64,000 nt of DNA from Microthyrium microscopicum (lineage: Eukaryota; Ascomycota; Dothideomycetes; Microthyriales; Microthyriaceae), in contig MU004231.1 of assembly GCA_010405405.1 (NCBI GenBank), forward strand, positions 186,001-250,000, written 5' to 3'. The notes under the pieces were generated by a model that was not told the DNA's origin, did no database searches, and was given only the letters and a program-made list of their open reading frames with translations. Of the stretch, positions 52,009 to 62,860 are shown piece by piece. A program made the position numbers and the translations under genes. Numbering within the stretch: the first letter of the stretch is position 1; each line of letters begins with the position of its first letter.

Positions 52009-52538
52009 GAGAAAGCTGTAGTGTAAGACAACGAGGAGTTGGAGCGGAGTTTGATACCATGTATACTAGGAGTGCTGACAGAAGAAGAGTGTATTGGAGG
52101 GCTGACTGAAAGTAGTAGACAGATGGTGTAAACTATTGGAATGTCACACGACGCACATGCAAACTGCGAACAACTTGATGAGATTTTCTAGCTTTTTTGT
52201 GCACCTCATGGATAGAGCTTTTGATCACACTGCAAGAGGCCCACCAGCGAGCTTGAAGCTCAATCTTCTACGACATTTATTACTGTCGGGCCACTATATG
52301 GCTCACTAACTGCAGTTAACCAACATTGTGCGGGTTTCCATTGAAAAGTTCAACCACGGTACAGACCAGTCATATGATTCATAGGGCCATTCTTATGACT
52401 ATATCCTGAAAGTTATAACAGATATAAAAGGACCGAATCTTCACGTCGATTATTCCCACATAGCAGCACGCCTTCACTAAATTCCACTTCCTATCTCCAC
52501 TTTGCAACCTGGGTTTCTTTGCATTGATCAACAACACA
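52009..52538. other. Intergenic region
   Basis: About 530 bases between two plus-strand genes. It must hold the 3' end of the regulator and the promoter of the next gene. Nothing else was seen. Confidence 0.5.
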
Positions 52539-54239
52539 ATGTATCCAAGATCAAGAGAAATGCGCAAGATCTGGGATACAGATCTCCAGCGGACACTAAA
52601 TGAACTCAACTTAAGACCACGGGAATTGTTACCTGACATAACCATGACAAAGCTACACAAGATCCTAACGGATCAAGATGTCAGATTGAAGGACCTCCGA
52701 GGAGTTCTCTATGACCTCAGGAGACTTGAGCAGTGGTATCAACTATGTCACCCTTTTAAACGAAGGTGGTCCAGCCCAACAGAACATGCACTTGAACTTT
52801 TTCAGGAGATGGCTTTTGGGGGGGACTCTGTGAACATCTATGCCAACTATCCAGCATCACCAAAGCGGGTAAGTATTTATCGGTCGCTTCTAGCAAACCT
52901 GTTTACGACAGATATACTAATGCAATCATAGTTTATTTCCCTCGAAGCGCTACAATACCGAATGTTTTACGATTCGATGAAAATGACCTCTGAAATAAGT
53001 ATGTTGACTTCTCAGATGAGCACGTTGTGTCTCGACACGACAAGCAAACAGAAACAGAAAGCATTCCCTTTCCTAAGACTGCCCAGTGAGCTCAGAAACC
53101 GGATATACAGTCTTGTCGCACCAACTCAAACGGTTCGCTATGCTTGGACACGCAATCCGAAATCCAGTGGGTACAAAGCTCATATCGAACGCGAGAACCG
53201 AACAGAATGGTGCGAATCGCTTCTTCGAGTTAATCGACAAATCTATACCGAATTTGTCACGATCTGGTACCGTGCCGTACCATATCAGATACAATTAGGA
53301 GTCGACAGCGAGATTCGATTCTGCGGCAGTATATATCATACATGTCAAGAGCCTCCAACAACGCTGCGGTATGTCCGTGAATTGCATATACGATTTACGC
53401 CATCGTGGTATAAAGAACGGAACTATGGATATTACTGGTATAGCCACTGCGATAAGCCGAGTTGCATGCGTGCTCGAAATCCCGAAAACAATTTGGCACG
53501 ACTTTCACATCACCTTGCGACTCCTACCCTATTACTGGAACGCTGTGTGATTGACTGCGACAAGTTCACCAAGCATCCGATCTGGTTTAGAATCATGGCT
53601 GGCTTTATCCCCGAGTTTCGAAGCTTGCAGTATTGTACAGACGACCCCCTGGCACCCATCTTTTGGAGGTACACACAAGAAAAGTGGGAGAGAATATTTG
53701 GTTCTCTGCGATGCTTGGCCGGAACGATTGAGGTTGTGCTTCCTCCGCTGAAAGTGAGGCCTAAATACTGCACCAGAAGAATACGATGCATCTTGAAGGC
53801 CCGCGACCTCACTCGGAGATATCTTGAAGGCTCGATAAACGGCAACCTTAGAATGACTCCAGCGGATCAGAAGGAGTTCAGCCGCACTTTGCTTGAGAGT
53901 TTGAAGGCAGACGTGCCCAAAACCGATGACTGGCGTTATGAAGAGTTCTTGGTCGCTACAGCAGCATCTCAAGCTAAAGAACTTGTGATCTTTTATAGAT
54001 TAGAGCTGTGGCAACCTAACTTCGACTGGAGACGTCCCATTTGCTTAGAGGGCGATAGCTTGGAAGAGGTCTTAGATGAGGAGTCGTACCTTGGGAGATT
54101 CGAGAGTTGTCACGGCTTACATCTACTACCTCGACCGCCGGGGCCTTTTACCAGAAAAACGGAATACTGGTGGCCCAAATCAGATGGTGAGAGGGTTGGA
54201 AGAAGTGGAAGAGAGATCAAGCTTTACGGACCAGAATAG
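52539..54239 (+). CDS. 2EXR/F-box-like domain protein, function unknown
   Basis: Two exons: 52539-52868 and 52932-54239, giving 545 aa; the 63-nt intron has a GTAAGT donor and a CATAG acceptor, and phases agree. The ATG at 52539 is the first in frame. The N-terminal 110 residues are charged and helical with no known domain. From about residue 145 comes FPFLRLPSELRNRIYSLV, the start of the 2EXR-type, F-box-like domain that is very common in filamentous ascomycetes, then LLRVNRQIYTEFVTIWY. The rest is typical of these large expanded families. The biological role is unknown. The two halves could be separate genes, but the junction (ASPKR-FISLEAL) is good. Confidence 0.75.
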
Positions 54240-55203
54240 TCTAGTCCAAATATAGTTAGAAGAATGTGGAAGCTCCACAGATTTGCGTCAAATCCCAACA
54301 GAAGGGTCAGGCCTCATTTTCTTGATGCTTGATCCTGTCTCTCAAGCGATCGACCCCACGTCGTCATCATCCAACTCCAATCATCTCCCAGTATCAACTT
54401 GTCCTCTCTATCTTCTTGCTGCTTTTTCTCTCTGACGGACTGTCTCCATGAATATCGGATACCGATTCAAGCTCCAACATCATCTAGACCTCGTTGACCT
54501 GGCTCATGGACAGCTGATGTTACCTTATCGACCCCCCATCAAACCTACCAGCTCTTCATGGAGCCAGTAAGACGGTGAAATAAACTGCACTATCAGGCCA
54601 TCTGCGTCCGCCCCAGCCCGGATTCACCAAGCTTGTTTCCAAGCTTGACGGCCCGCATCAACGAGCATCAACGAGCAGCATCGTACGGAGGGGCATACAA
54701 CGATGTGGTTGTTCCATTGGCTCGGAAACCGGCATGGTTCAGCAGCTACTGCGTGTATTCCACGCGGTTGGTGTCGCTCTGCATTGTTTTTACAAGAAAT
54801 TCTGGAAAGTTGAGACAGCCACGACTCCAAAGCATCCACTAGAAGCGGCCTTTTTCTTCAATGAAGCTGCTTGACGTGCAAATCAAACTCGCACGTTTCT
54901 CGCCGGACACCTTCTGTAGCTCATTCCTCGCTAGTCTTGCAGTGACATTTGCTTTTTATGCTTTGATCCGATGTGAAATAAGCCGATGGAATCGATGGCA
55001 TTGGAGCTTCATTAAACTACCCCAGTACCGGTAGCTTCATCCCTCCTTGACAGCTTCAAATTTCAGCTGCGTCACCTTAAGGCTTAAGCTCACCCCTCCC
55101 GACCCATTTGAACAATTTCTTTCTCTCTTTCCAACTTGAATCCTACAACCTACCCATTCGTCTCCTACGTACACATAGCTTCAAACTTGCCCAAGTATTC
55201 AAA
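54240..55203. promoter_or_regulatory. Intergenic, glutamate decarboxylase promoter
   Basis: About 960 bases before the decarboxylase. The last 130 are pyrimidine-rich. The 10-bp unit ATCAACGAGC is repeated in tandem at about 54658-54677, and CCAAGCTTG occurs twice at about 54628-54645. No gene is convincing. Confidence 0.45.
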
Positions 55204-57052
55204 ATGGTTCATCTTGCAGGCATTCCTACCGATCAGGACATTGCCCCAACTACCATCGGCGGTGAAAGTCTAGGAAAGCTCAAGCTTGACTCCATCGGTG
55301 AAGAAGATACTTTCACAACTACTGTCTATGGATCCAAATATGCTGCCTTGGATCTCCCCAAATATGAAATGCCCGAAACTGAAATGCCCCGCGAAGTAGC
55401 CTATCGTATGATCAAGTAAGCTTCGTGTCATACATCAGCCACTGATGATACAGAGACTAATGTGAATTAGGGACGACTTATCTCTCGATGGCAATCCCAC
55501 ACTCAATCTTGCGAGTTTCGTTACAACATACATGGAAGAAGAAGCCGAAAAGCTCATGATCGACGGCTTCAGCAAGAACTTCATTGACTACGAAGAGTAC
55601 CCAGTCTCAGCAGACATTCAAAACCGTTGCGTATCCATGATTGCACGACTTTACAATGCACCAGTGCATGAGGCTGATTCCAAAGTCATGGGCACCAGCA
55701 CAATCGGTAGCTCAGAGGCTATCATGCTGGGTGTTCTTGCTATGAAGAAGCGTTGGCAAAATCAGCGAAAGGCAGCCGGCAAGCCTTTTGACAAGCCAAA
55801 CCTTATCATGAACTCTGCAGTTCAGGTTTGCTGGGAAAAAGCCTGTCGATACTTTGACGTTGAAGAGAAATACGTCTTCTGCACCACTGAGCGATTTGTT
55901 ATTGATCCCAAGGAGGCTGTTGAGCTTATTGATGAGAATACCATTGGTATCTGTGCCATTCTTGGTTCAACTTTCAATGGAGAATACGAGTAAGTGCTCA
56001 TTCCTTTCGACTTAGTATACCCTGGCATTCGGGTGATTTCTCCCATCAAGTGCGATGGCTGCCATAACAATTCTTAAACAAAGAAGGCTCTAGTTCCCAT
56101 TGAGTGCGGTGGGGATTGCATCGTTTTTTGCAGACAAGATCAGATCTAGCAAAACAGTCACTGACCGTTATAGGGACGTCAAAGGCCTCAACGATGCGCT
56201 AGTTGAGAAGGGTCTAGATACCCCCATCCACGGTATGTACTCCTACTTATGCTAACAACATTGCTCACAAATTTGATAGTCGATGCCGCATCAGGCGGTT
56301 TCGTCGCTCCCTTCGTCAACCCCGATCTCGTCTGGGATTTCCGTCTCCCCAAGGTCGTCAGCATCAACGTCTCCGGCCACAAATACGGCCTCGTATACCC
56401 CGGTGTTGGCTGGGTCGTCTGGCGTGACCCAGAATATCTCCCCACCGAACTCATCTTCAACATCAACTACCTCGGCGCCGACCAAGCATCCTTCACTCTC
56501 AACTTTTCGAGAGGTGCCTCCCAGATCATCGGGCAATACTATCAGCTTATCCGTCTCGGCAAGCGCGGTTACCGTAGTATCATGATGAATCTCGTTCGCA
56601 CTGCAGACTACCTCAGCGCTGCCTTGGAGAAAATGGGGATGATCATCTTGAGCAAGACAGGTGGTGAAGGTTTACCTCTCGTCGCATGCCGTCTCGACCC
56701 ATCGAAAGAGCACCTATATGACGAATATGCCATTGCCCATCATCTACGAGAGCGTGGGTGGGTAGTGCCAGCATACACAATGGCTCCACACGCAGAGAAG
56801 ATGAAGCTGATGCGCGTGGTTGTGCGAGAAGATTTCACACGGTCGCGCTGTGATGCGCTGATCTGTGACTGGAAGTTAGCGATCGAGACACTTGATGCCA
56901 TGGATGCGGAGCGAATCAAGCAAAACAAGGAGCACCAGACGCGCTTCAAGGTGGTTGAGCATATGCGTCGTGGATCTGTGTTGAACACTCACTTTGCTGA
57001 TGAGGAACACAGTCTCAAGGGAAAACATGAGAAAACTCATGCTGTGTGCTAG
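55204..57052 (+). CDS. Glutamate decarboxylase
   Basis: Four exons: 55204-55415, 55471-55989, 56174-56232 and 56280-57052, giving 520 aa. The PLP enzyme turns glutamate into GABA and CO2, the first step of the GABA shunt, and is cytosolic. Group II decarboxylase blocks are seen: NFIDYEEYPVSADIQNRCV, GTSTIGSSEAIMLG, and VDAASGGF with Asp265. The Schiff-base lysine is Lys298 in SINVSGHKYGLVYPG. The later block is NFSRGASQIIGQYYQLIRLG. Exon 3 is only 59 nt. Intron 2 (184 nt) is longer than most here. In fungi the enzyme is linked to stress resistance and conidiation. The start MVHLAGIPTD is in a good context (AAAATGG). Confidence 0.95.
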
Positions 57053-57251
57053 AGCTTGCATTGGCTATGGTCCGAGTATGATAGCTTGTGTTCTGGCCTT
57101 ATGATCATGACTGAAAATGAAAAATAACAATCGAAAAGACGAGATGACAGAGGATATCTCTTTTCACTACATAGCTCCACAAAGAAATGATCAACTGAAT
57201 ATTATTTCTATCACGTCCGTAATTATACATACATTACAGGTGTATATACTA

Positions 57252-59003
57252 TCATCCTATTATCCGATGAACCATATCATATGTCACAGTGGGTATCTTC
57301 GCATTTTTCGACAAACGGCGCCAATTCTCCTCTGCCTGATCTCTCATCCCAAGCTTTGCAAACGCGCCAACTACACTCACGGGCAACAGGCCTGGTATAA
57401 ATACCTCTCCAGCCTCCTCCATGGGGGCCAACATCGTATCTGCGTATACATCCCACAGTTCCAGCAAGCGTCGTTGATTCCACTCGCCATCATCATTGCC
57501 GTGCTCGCCGAACCCACGAAATAGCAAATTCCACACCGCAGTCGTCAGCTTGATATCCGCTTGCGCCATCTCCACCAACAGTCCCATGACGCGTGCAAAG
57601 TCGCCATCTACTACAGCGTAGTACTTGATGAGCGGCAAATATGTCCTTTCATTGGGTACCATGTGCTCCTGCACCAGCCGTTGAACTGCCAGCCGCGTTT
57701 CAACAGGTAACCTAGGCCCCAATCGCAGTAGCTTGCGCACTCGCCGCTTCTCACGCCAGTCTACCATACGCCGTGAAGGAGTAATGGCGCCTCGAGGTCC
57801 ACAGCGCGCTTTGATTCGTGCGAGAACCTCGAGACCGGCTGCCACTTCACCAGAGACGACTAAGCCGCCAATGACAAGGTTCAGTACATCAATATCAATA
57901 ATATTTCCAGACTCTAGCATGGCAACGTAGGTTCGTAGGATACCTGCGCGATCGCGCTGGCGGCCGAGCGCGTAGATGCGAGCTGAGTATGCCATATAGT
58001 CAATTGGGCCACGACGCTGGAGTTCTTTCCAGAGATGTGTGGCCATATTGAAGTGCCCGGTCTTGGCAGCGGCGAGATATAAGATGGTCAGAGTGATGTG
58101 GTTGCCTTTTGTTTTATGCTGTTTCTCCATGCGGCGCCAGGTGCGTATAGCGTTGGTAAAGTCAGTCTCGCGAATGATGAGCGATGGCTTAAGACTGAGG
58201 TGTATCGCCGTGTCCCAAGCTGAGCGTGATATGTACAAATTGCTGCTGAGCATGTCGTCCATTATGTGCAAATAAGCGTTGACAAGGTCATGGTTCTGAT
58301 GCTCAATTAGATCCGGATTTGAGGCAGCGAGGTAGGAGACGATGCCGCGTAGAAGGCCTTCAGGGATATGATTTGGTCTTGGCTCTGGAAGCTGGAGATA
58401 TGTCTCGTAGACTGTTGACCATGGTGTATGGTTGGTTGACCTTTGGAGCATTTCGCGTAAGCAGTGGTGAATCCGTTTGATTGCCGGGTCAAACGGTTGT
58501 GCGGCATTGATGCTAATCGCACCTATTGTCTTCCGAGTTTGAGTAGCTTTTGGCAAAGAGCTGGCGATCGTTGGTTTGGCAGGCTCTGTCTCGTTGTAGA
58601 TATCAACGAGGCTGCGTAAGTTCTTTATCATTGCTTCGAGTTGTGCCGCGAGAGAAGGCCCTTTAATCTGGTTGGTTTCTAGCCGCTGAAAAGTAGAAGT
58701 GTCATCTTCTCCATTGGGCTTGGGTGGTTTGGTAAGTTCCGATGCTGCGCTTGCTATCGTCCTAATTTTGCCCACGAGCTGTGTTGTATGACTTGAGCTT
58801 TCCGATAGCCCTTGTTGACCAGTAAAGTCAACATTCTTGTTGTTCAAGCTCAATCCGCTGATCCGCGATCGCGTCCATAATGCGAAGGTCGCCACATTAG
58901 GACTGCACCCGTCTCGGCGGCGTTGTATGAATGGGCGAAGGATAGGAAATCGGAGGCGGGTTATGGTCGTTGTCGACGGAAATGGACAGCCCAGGATGAG
59001 CAT
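57252..59003 (-). CDS. PPR-type mitochondrial protein
   Basis: A single exon of 583 aa from the ATG at 59003. Two further upstream codons in frame are not ATG. The first 45 residues are basic, with TRLRFPILRPFIQRRRDG, and resemble a mitochondrial presequence. The body is helical and reads as degenerate pentatricopeptide-type helix pairs: for instance ITLTILYLAAAKTGHFNMA, YMAYSARIYALGRQRDRAG and VLNLVIGGLVVSGEVAAGLE. Such proteins usually bind organelle RNA for stability or translation. The head-to-head mitoribosomal protein gene supports a mitochondrial role. The repeat count and the target RNA cannot be given. Confidence 0.8.
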   Translation of the reverse strand: MLILGCPFPSTTTITRLRFPILRPFIQRRRDGCSPNVATFALWTRSRISGLSLNNKNVDFTGQQGLSESSSHTTQLVGKIRTIASAASELTKPPKPNGEDDTSTFQRLETNQIKGPSLAAQLEAMIKNLRSLVDIYNETEPAKPTIASSLPKATQTRKTIGAISINAAQPFDPAIKRIHHCLREMLQRSTNHTPWSTVYETYLQLPEPRPNHIPEGLLRGIVSYLAASNPDLIEHQNHDLVNAYLHIMDDMLSSNLYISRSAWDTAIHLSLKPSLIIRETDFTNAIRTWRRMEKQHKTKGNHITLTILYLAAAKTGHFNMATHLWKELQRRGPIDYMAYSARIYALGRQRDRAGILRTYVAMLESGNIIDIDVLNLVIGGLVVSGEVAAGLEVLARIKARCGPRGAITPSRRMVDWREKRRVRKLLRLGPRLPVETRLAVQRLVQEHMVPNERTYLPLIKYYAVVDGDFARVMGLLVEMAQADIKLTTAVWNLLFRGFGEHGNDDGEWNQRRLLELWDVYADTMLAPMEEAGEVFIPGLLPVSVVGAFAKLGMRDQAEENWRRLSKNAKIPTVTYDMVHRIIG

Positions 59004-59248
59004 AACATACTGCACAGAGTACTCATGCAGTTCTACTCGTCAAAATCTTCGGAGAGGTAGTAGTTGAACATGATCGAGGAAGGAAGTTGAGAAGAGTTCG
59101 AGATTCGGAGTTGGTCGCGGAGTTTTTGATCTCAAGCTGGAGCTTCGACCAGCCAATTGAAGCCCGAGAATTCGCCGTCTCCAAGCTCTCACACTCTCTC
59201 TTCTTAAACCTTTTTTATCGACAACAACCACGACCCACCCATTCCGCA
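59004..59248. promoter_or_regulatory. Bidirectional promoter, PPR protein / mS23
   Basis: The 245 bases between two divergent start codons must serve both genes, each predicted to act in mitochondria. The right end next to the mS23 start has a CT-rich leader. Joint control is inferred from the layout only. Confidence 0.55.
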
Positions 59249-60109
59249 ATGGGCAAACACGATTTCCGTCCTGTACAGGTCCTTCGGGCCGCTAATCAGC
59301 TCCTCGAAACAAAAGCGATGCGCATACCGCCGCCATGGCACAAGATCATGCACGATGTACCCCCAAGCGAGTCTGTTGTCAGACCAGTCAAAAGATTTGC
59401 CAATTTAAACAGCAAGAGATCAAGGAAATCTCGGAGGATGTTCCAGCCTCTAGAGATCACATATCCCGAAGACAAATTACGAACAACCTTTTTCAACGAC
59501 CACCCATGGGAATTGGCGCGACCAAAGGTTGTGCTTGAAGACGACGGCAACGATTCTAAAAACTGGGACTGGAGTAGAATTGAGCAACCGGGGAAAACAT
59601 TAGATGGTGAAAGGTATGAATGGTGGATTCAATTATCTGATTGAGCTAATTCAGTGTACAGCGTCGTTCGTCGACAAATGTGGTTAATAGAACACTTCGT
59701 CCCTGGACCTGGCGACGAACACCTAGACAGCGAAACGATTTCCCAACGGGCTTACGACCAGGCCCGCAAAGAATTTTACCAACTAAGATTAAGAGAAGAC
59801 GTGGAGCGCGAAGTGGCAAAAGAAGAGACAGTACATCTAGGCACAAGAGAAGACAAACTGTTTGCATGGAATCACATTGGAGAGAGCTTGAATGACAGAA
59901 GTTTGAAGGCAGAGGATGATGCATTTGAAGAATGGCGAGAGTGGGCTACCACTGATATGGAAGAAGAAGCCGCCAACCGCTCATCGTTATACTCTGGAGC
60001 GGGAGATGAGGATCCTTCTATTTCTGACGATGTGGCAGAGATCGCAACTGAATACCAGGAGACAGAAGCCGCTAGTGCAGCTGGAGGTCGAAATGCGAAT
60101 AAGGCTTGA
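59249..60109 (+). CDS. RSM25: Mitochondrial small-subunit ribosomal protein mS23 (Rsm25)
   Basis: Two exons: 59249-59613 and 59662-60109, giving 270 aa. It is a structural part of the mitochondrial small ribosomal subunit. Family segments: MGKHDFRPVQVLRAANQLLE, RIPPPWHKIMHDVPPSE, the block LEITYPEDKLRTTFFNDHPW, then GESVVRRQMWLIEH, assembled across the 48-nt intron, and AYDQARKEFYQLRLREDVER. Two AG sites lie close together at the acceptor; only the one at 59661 keeps the family frame. The last 80 residues are acidic and poorly conserved. Length fits fungal Rsm25. Confidence 0.93.
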
Positions 60110-60501
60110 TAGCTGGCTACTGTCACCGTCAATGTAGCCAGAATTCAAAACGCTAGGCCATACCGCGGTCCTGGACATGCATCAAGAGGATTCATGACAA
60201 TCTTTTTTGACACGCCGATACTGTGGAAGCAGAAAAAGGTCGACATATCCGGACCATATATCATCACTTTCAAAGATCACATTACATGTGTTCTGTATCG
60301 AAAACTTGCATGAGAGAGACTTCGAGGGTTGTTTATATACATACATGTAGGATACCGAATATACCCCCAGCTCATTTTTGGTCATCAAAGGCTCTGATCA
60401 AGTTATAATACAGGAATTGGGTTCTGCCACGAGTCATTTTCATCCTTCGTCTCAAGGCCATTACCAGGTTCTTGGATCGTTTGTAGTTCATCAGGTCGTT
60501 T
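60110..60501. other. Convergent intergenic region
   Basis: About 390 bases between the mS23 stop and the stop of the hypothetical protein gene. It contains the two 3' ends; no gene seen. Confidence 0.5.
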
Positions 60502-61917
60502 TCAGTTCGTTTTGCATCTACCCTTGTCGTCCTGTTTGAGGATCTCTTCCCTTATTTCAACATCTGCGCCCGAATCCCCCTCTCCTTCATGAAGAAGAGG
60601 AGTATGTTCAGAGGCGATTGTATCTTCCGATTGCGCGATGTGGCCGGATGGTGCTATGTTTTCCCTTGGAAGTAGGTGTGCGTCTTCTGATTGGGCTATC
60701 TGGTCCAAATCTTTTTCGACCAGGTGGTAGACCAACTTAAGGCTTTGTATCTGTCCTTCAGACTCTGCGTCGTTTTCCGGAACAAGTGTTGGAATCTGGG
60801 TGATAGTGCCGTCAAGTTGGGCGACCTGTTGTAATGGTTCCGGCACTGTTAGTTCTGAAGACTCCACAGGGGGTTCTTCCACTGTCGATTTTGGAGGCTC
60901 TTCCACTGTTGATATGTGAGGCTCTTCCACTATCGATTCTGGAAGCTCTTCCACTGTCGATTTGTGAGGTTCTTCCACTATCGATTTGGGAGGCTCTTCC
61001 GTCGCAGTGGCCGTTGGCTCTACTTCAGGCGAAGTTTGTTCTCGTTGACTGCGCTCATATTCTTGACGACACCGATGCTTGCATGCTGTACACACACTTC
61101 TCGAACACACTCTCGCAGCATATTTCCAACTACCCTCCACCCGCAAAATGTCCTTGCAATGATCGCAGTCTAAATGGAGCCGAACGACTTCAATCGACCC
61201 CTTACGATTCGCGATCGGCAATCCTTTGGAGCTTCGTGTCATCGGTATCATGTCTCCAGTATCATCATCTTTCAACATACCATCCAGCACTACCATCTTG
61301 TCAAATTTGCACCACCACATTGGCAATCCAGAAGTAGTCGTTCCCCGAAGACTCTGCATAGCTCCCACAGAATGTAATATACAACCCGGCCGAGCTGGAG
61401 ACATGGGGATAGCTTCTAGTTCTGGAACTGGATCTTCCAGTTTGCGTGACATAACAATCGGTCGGCCATGGTCATCCCGCATAGTGCCTTTTCTTTCGCG
61501 GCTGTGCCAGAGCGCAAATTTATTCGAGGCGCTGTCATCGCTCTTCGCGGAGCTGGCGACAGATCCACTTCGTTCTCGTTGCTGTCCGAAACTAGGGGAG
61601 TGGTTGAGATCTCGAAGATGGTGCGAGTCGATTCGACGAGGCGTATGGAACAGGTGGTGCTGAGCAACTTGTTGGGCTCCCCGGCCGGGAGAAGATGGAA
61701 GACTGTCATGTTTCTGAGAAGTTGGGGAATCGCTGGGCCCGTCGAGCCAAATGCCCGAGTCTCGTGGGCTCACGAGGTCTGTTTTCTGGGGAGTTGATTC
61801 ATTGGAGCCGCCATATGTTGAGTCTGCAGTACTATTTGTTCTGGAAGACCGCGAGCCGAGTTTGATATTGTCAACAAGTTGTTCAAAGGACGATTCTGAT
61901 GCCACTATTTGCGACAT
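60502..61917 (-). CDS. Hypothetical protein with Cys-rich segment and acidic repeats
   Basis: A single exon of 471 aa from the ATG at 61917. I recognise no family. The first 130 residues are Ser-rich and disordered. A conserved-looking centre (about 165-290) includes KLEDPVPELEAIPMSPARPG, MWWCKFDKMVVLDGML and a cysteine group (LDCDHCKDILRVEGSW then VCSRSVCTACKHRC). Its spacing could bind one or two zinc ions. After this lies an acidic repeat region made of about six copies of a 10-residue unit, EEPxKSTVxE (30 bp each). Another repeated phrase, IAQSED, occurs three times near the C-terminus. The central part is typical of a conserved fungal protein of unknown function. It may act as a scaffold or zinc-binding regulator; that is a guess. 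Confidence 0.75.
   Translation of the reverse strand: MSQIVASESSFEQLVDNIKLGSRSSRTNSTADSTYGGSNESTPQKTDLVSPRDSGIWLDGPSDSPTSQKHDSLPSSPGRGAQQVAQHHLFHTPRRIDSHHLRDLNHSPSFGQQRERSGSVASSAKSDDSASNKFALWHSRERKGTMRDDHGRPIVMSRKLEDPVPELEAIPMSPARPGCILHSVGAMQSLRGTTTSGLPMWWCKFDKMVVLDGMLKDDDTGDMIPMTRSSKGLPIANRKGSIEVVRLHLDCDHCKDILRVEGSWKYAARVCSRSVCTACKHRCRQEYERSQREQTSPEVEPTATATEEPPKSIVEEPHKSTVEELPESIVEEPHISTVEEPPKSTVEEPPVESSELTVPEPLQQVAQLDGTITQIPTLVPENDAESEGQIQSLKLVYHLVEKDLDQIAQSEDAHLLPRENIAPSGHIAQSEDTIASEHTPLLHEGEGDSGADVEIREEILKQDDKGRCKTN
60862..61015. repeat. 30-bp tandem repeat (coding minisatellite)
   Basis: Five to six imperfect copies of a 30-bp unit beginning with GGCTCTTCCACTRTYGATTT on the plus strand. 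Each copy encodes ten residues on the minus strand (EEPxKSTVEE type). Because the unit is a multiple of three, copy-number change would not break the frame. Confidence 0.8.
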
Positions 61918-62860
61918 TTTGAATTTTATGTTAGGTTGAGATACTATGGGGAAAGAGTAAAATGTAGGTCACGAAGTAACACCAACAACTTTCAGCCTCG
62001 CAAGGCTTCCAATAATAGGAATTCAATATAGCGATGATTACAGGAAGATAACTTTCAGGGCTAACTGTTGTTGATACGACTGATGTTTCTGGCAATGCTC
62101 AAAGGACCAGTGGAAAGCGCAACTGAGCGGTTTGATATGGCGCCCAAGCGTCTATAGAATGTACCTTCCATCCACCACAGCTTCAGGCATAAAATAGAAC
62201 TGGGACTCTGCTCCAATGCCATTTCAAAGGAGCTTTATGGTCTTGCAAAAGAAACGAACCACACCTCATCGGCGTTAACGCAGAGTTTCAATGACAGGGG
62301 TGCAGTGATGGGCAGCACTTGATTTTGATGTTTGATTCGACAACTCGAAGATACCAGGGCACAACTTCTCCTGACGGCCATTAGAAGTCCAAACAGCAAA
62401 AGTTTATACCAAAAAGACTTACCAGTAAAAATGTAGCCAAACAAACGTGAACCGACTTCATAAAGAAGACAGAGAAGAAATTAAAATGATTAACAAGTGT
62501 GATATTTGATTCTCTCTACGTCGTTTCATCGACGGACTATCAAATCAACATGTCTTCTTCTCGCCACGACATGAATTCCTCTACTCCTCAGATCATCAGC
62601 CTGTCATTTGTCGATGGATATGGCAAACAATCCAATGCCTCGCAGCGTTTTCAAACGTCAGCGGTCCATCCAGTCTATCTTATGGCCGTACTTCTTCCAA
62701 TAACTGTCCATCATCGGTCTAGATATATCTCGTATGGTCACCTTCAAGTGACCAGGCTATCGTGACGGCAGACGCATCCGGCTCTTCCCAATGCTAATGT
62801 CGTGGATCTTGCTTTGAGGCATTTTTCATCTTCGTACCGATTCGAAATCCTCTCCACTCT
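61918..62860. other. Intergenic region
   Basis: About 940 bases between the start of the hypothetical gene and the stop of the secreted-protein gene; both run leftward. No frame with proper start and content is present. It probably holds the promoter of the hypothetical gene. Confidence 0.45.

Noticed and set aside
62821-62860. A segment resembling a tRNA T-arm (GATTCGAAATCC)
   Set aside because: No acceptor stem, D-arm or anticodon arm could be built around it.
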